Shown: positions 13,033 to 14,167 of the stretch, one piece after another
Numbering within the stretch: position 1 is the stretch's first letter
Layout: every line of letters starts with the position of its first letter
Assembly: GCA_023544605.1 (NCBI GenBank)
Contig: JAMJFQ010000047.1
Location: forward strand, 1 to 14,167
DNA from: ANME-2 cluster archaeon
GTDB taxonomy: Archaea; Halobacteriota; Methanosarcinia; Methanosarcinales; Methanocomedenaceae
DNA length: 14,167 nt
Reading direction: 5' to 3'
Notes under the pieces: model-generated
The model's database searches: none
Told to the model about the DNA's origin: nothing
What the model saw: the letters and a program-made list of their open reading frames with translations, nothing else
Made by a program: the position numbers and the translations under genes

Positions 13033-13944
13033 TTGTCCAATTTATTGTCCATAAGTGACCTCTCTCTTGATGAGATCAATGAGCTGCTGGATATGGCAGA
13101 TGAGCAAAAAGCGAAACGAGCCAAGGGCAAGGTAGTGGAGATGCTCAAGAACAAGAGTCTTGCAATGGTATTCGAGAAATCCTCGACCCGAACCCGCATT
13201 TCCTTTGAGGTGGCCATGAATGAACTGGGCGGCCATCCCCTGTACCTGAACTACCGTGACCTTCAGCTGGGAAGGGGGGAGACCATTGGCGATACTGCCC
13301 AGGTGATGTCCAGGTATGTGCACGGCATAATGGCGAGAGTGAACAGTCACAGTACCCTGGAAGAGCTGGGGGAATATGCGAGTGTACCTGTTATCAATGC
13401 CCTGTCTGACCGGGAACATCCGTGCCAGTTGCTGGCGGACCTTATGACCATCCGGGAATATAAGGGACGGCTGGAAGGTTTGAAGTTCGCATGGATAGGG
13501 GATGGGAACAATGTCTGCAATTCAGCCATCCTGGCTGCAGCTATTACAGGAATGCAGATATGTGTGGCCTGCCCCAAAGGGTACGAACCTGACCCGGATA
13601 TTGTTGCCAGGGCCCGGGAGATGGGCGGTTCGGTCGAGATCGTCCCGGACCCGAAGGATGCTGCCAAAAATGCCGATATCCTGTACACTGATGTGTGGAT
13701 CTCCATGGGTGATGAGGATGAGAGGGAGCAGAGGTTGCGCGACCTGGGGCCGTACCAGATCAATGATGCGCTGCTGGATGTGGCGAAGGATGATGTTATG
13801 GTGCTGCACTGCCTGCCTGCACACCGGGGTGAAGAGATTACCAATGAGGTGCTGACCGGACCACATTCTGCCATACTGGATGAGGCTGAGAACAGGCTGC
13901 ATGCCCAAAAAGCACTGCTCATCAAATTGATGGGGTCAACGTAA
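13033..13944 (+). CDS. argF: Ornithine carbamoyltransferase
   Basis: A 303-residue transferase joining carbamoyl phosphate and ornithine to citrulline in arginine synthesis. Carbamoyl-phosphate contacts are visible in KSSTRTR (49-55) and HPCQLLADL (129-137). The ornithine-specific loop SMGDEDE (224-230) and the signature HCLPAHRGEE (259-268, Cys260 in the active site) distinguish it from aspartate carbamoyltransferase. The protein is full length. Two starts are possible: GTG at 13024 (three residues longer) and TTG at 13033. The TTG is chosen because AAGGTGA (13021-13027) lies 5 nt before it, whereas that same sequence overlaps the GTG and cannot serve it. The gene follows purD closely and ends about 180 bp before a tRNA gene. 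Confidence 0.95.
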   Translation: MSNLLSISDLSLDEINELLDMADEQKAKRAKGKVVEMLKNKSLAMVFEKSSTRTRISFEVAMNELGGHPLYLNYRDLQLGRGETIGDTAQVMSRYVHGIMARVNSHSTLEELGEYASVPVINALSDREHPCQLLADLMTIREYKGRLEGLKFAWIGDGNNVCNSAILAAAITGMQICVACPKGYEPDPDIVARAREMGGSVEIVPDPKDAAKNADILYTDVWISMGDEDEREQRLRDLGPYQINDALLDVAKDDVMVLHCLPAHRGEEITNEVLTGPHSAILDEAENRLHAQKALLIKLMGST

Positions 13945-14078
13945 AGGCTTAAATCTGATTAGCGATATTCAGAATCCGTATTCATTGACTGTATGGTAAA
14001 TGCAAGCAGTAGTACAAGCAAGCATAAAATCCACATTCGGTGGCTGCCACATTCGAACCATACAAGGTTTAATCTAAG

Positions 14079-14107
14079 TGTGCGTTTTGCTACGTTCAAG
14101 CGCACAA
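14079..14107. repeat. Small inverted repeat upstream of tRNA-Leu
   Basis: TGTGCGTTT and AAGCGCACA form a 9 bp stem with one G-T pair and a roughly 10-base loop, just before the tRNA. It may be a processing or end structure in the spacer after argF. There is no T-run on either strand that would make it an intrinsic terminator. Confidence 0.35.
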
Positions 14108-14120
14108 AAAATACCCCAAT

Positions 14121-14167
14121 GCGGGGGTTGCCCAGCCAGGTCAAAGGCGCTAGGTTCAGGGCCTAGT
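14121..14167 (+). tRNA. tRNA-Leu (CAG anticodon), 5' part, cut by the window end
   Basis: The sequence starts with the acceptor strand GCGGGGG (14121-14127), then TT at positions 8-9, a D-stem GCC (14130-14132) closing with GGC (14146-14148), and a long D-loop with GG. The anticodon stem is CTAGG (14150-14154) and CCTAG (14162-14166), with loop TTCAGGG, giving anticodon CAG (14157-14159) for the leucine codon CUG. The window ends at the first base of the variable arm, which should be long in this class II tRNA. A TATA-like TTTAATCT lies at 14068-14075, about 50 nt upstream. Confidence 0.92.

Noticed and set aside
13347..13925. Minus-strand open frame opposite argF
   Set aside because: Overlaps the conserved argF frame and shows no family features.
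14031..14055. Direct repeat CCACATTCG (two copies) in the spacer before the tRNA
   Set aside because: Only two short copies; no attachment-site or repeat-array character, and no integrase gene nearby.
13959..14144. Minus-strand 61-codon frame across the argF-tRNA spacer
   Set aside because: It runs into the tRNA-Leu gene, has no ribosome binding site and no recognisable features.

Overview
The window looks like chromosomal DNA of a methanogenic or methane-oxidising euryarchaeon, most likely of the Methanosarcinales/ANME-2 type. Evidence: an SRP19 gene, an AksA-type homocitrate synthase beside a homoaconitase-type large subunit (coenzyme B biosynthesis), archaeal-length triosephosphate isomerase, DUF116, probable DUF22 and BofA-like genes, TATA boxes about 27-30 nt before several start codons, GGAGGTGA-type ribosome binding sites and an archaeal tRNA-Leu. 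No mobile element, CRISPR array or phage gene was seen. The exact genus cannot be fixed from the sequence.

Layout. 195-1787 (-): hacA/leuC-type dehydratase large subunit followed by SRP19. 1918-3081 (+): aksA, divergent from hacA. 3097-4584 (-): an indolepyruvate-oxidoreductase-alpha-like ThDP enzyme without the ferredoxin domain, tail to tail with aksA. 4585-4926: a 342 bp divergent promoter region with an operator-like inverted repeat and an unusual two-way hairpin. 4927-5595 (+): triosephosphate isomerase, tail to tail with hisG (5601-6476, -). 6588-7247 (+): DUF116 membrane protein. 7584-8633 (+): a large protein with an N-terminal ribbon-helix-helix, preceded by AT-rich DNA with repeated half-sites and a 21 bp palindrome. 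8714-9643 (+): probable DUF22 protein plus a two-zinc-ribbon protein, ending in a hairpin/T-run terminator. 9699-9986 (-): BofA-like membrane protein. 10088-10393 (+) and 10433-10762 (-): two small conserved-looking proteins. 10983-11549 (+): orphan membrane protein. 11673-13944 (+): purD and argF, closely spaced. 14121-14167 (+): the 5' part of tRNA-Leu(CAG), cut by the window end.

How the genes may work together. HacA and AksA belong to the 2-oxoacid chain-elongation route that turns 2-oxoglutarate into 2-oxosuberate, the precursor of the coenzyme B heptanoyl chain. The next step, decarboxylation of 2-oxosuberate, has to my knowledge no assigned enzyme. The ferredoxin-less ThDP enzyme next to aksA is a good candidate, and this is the most interesting observation in the window. 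The remaining known genes are housekeeping: purine, histidine and arginine synthesis, glycolysis/gluconeogenesis and SRP. Several promoters carry short-spaced inverted repeats on the TATA box or the predicted transcription start, suggesting individually regulated transcription units.
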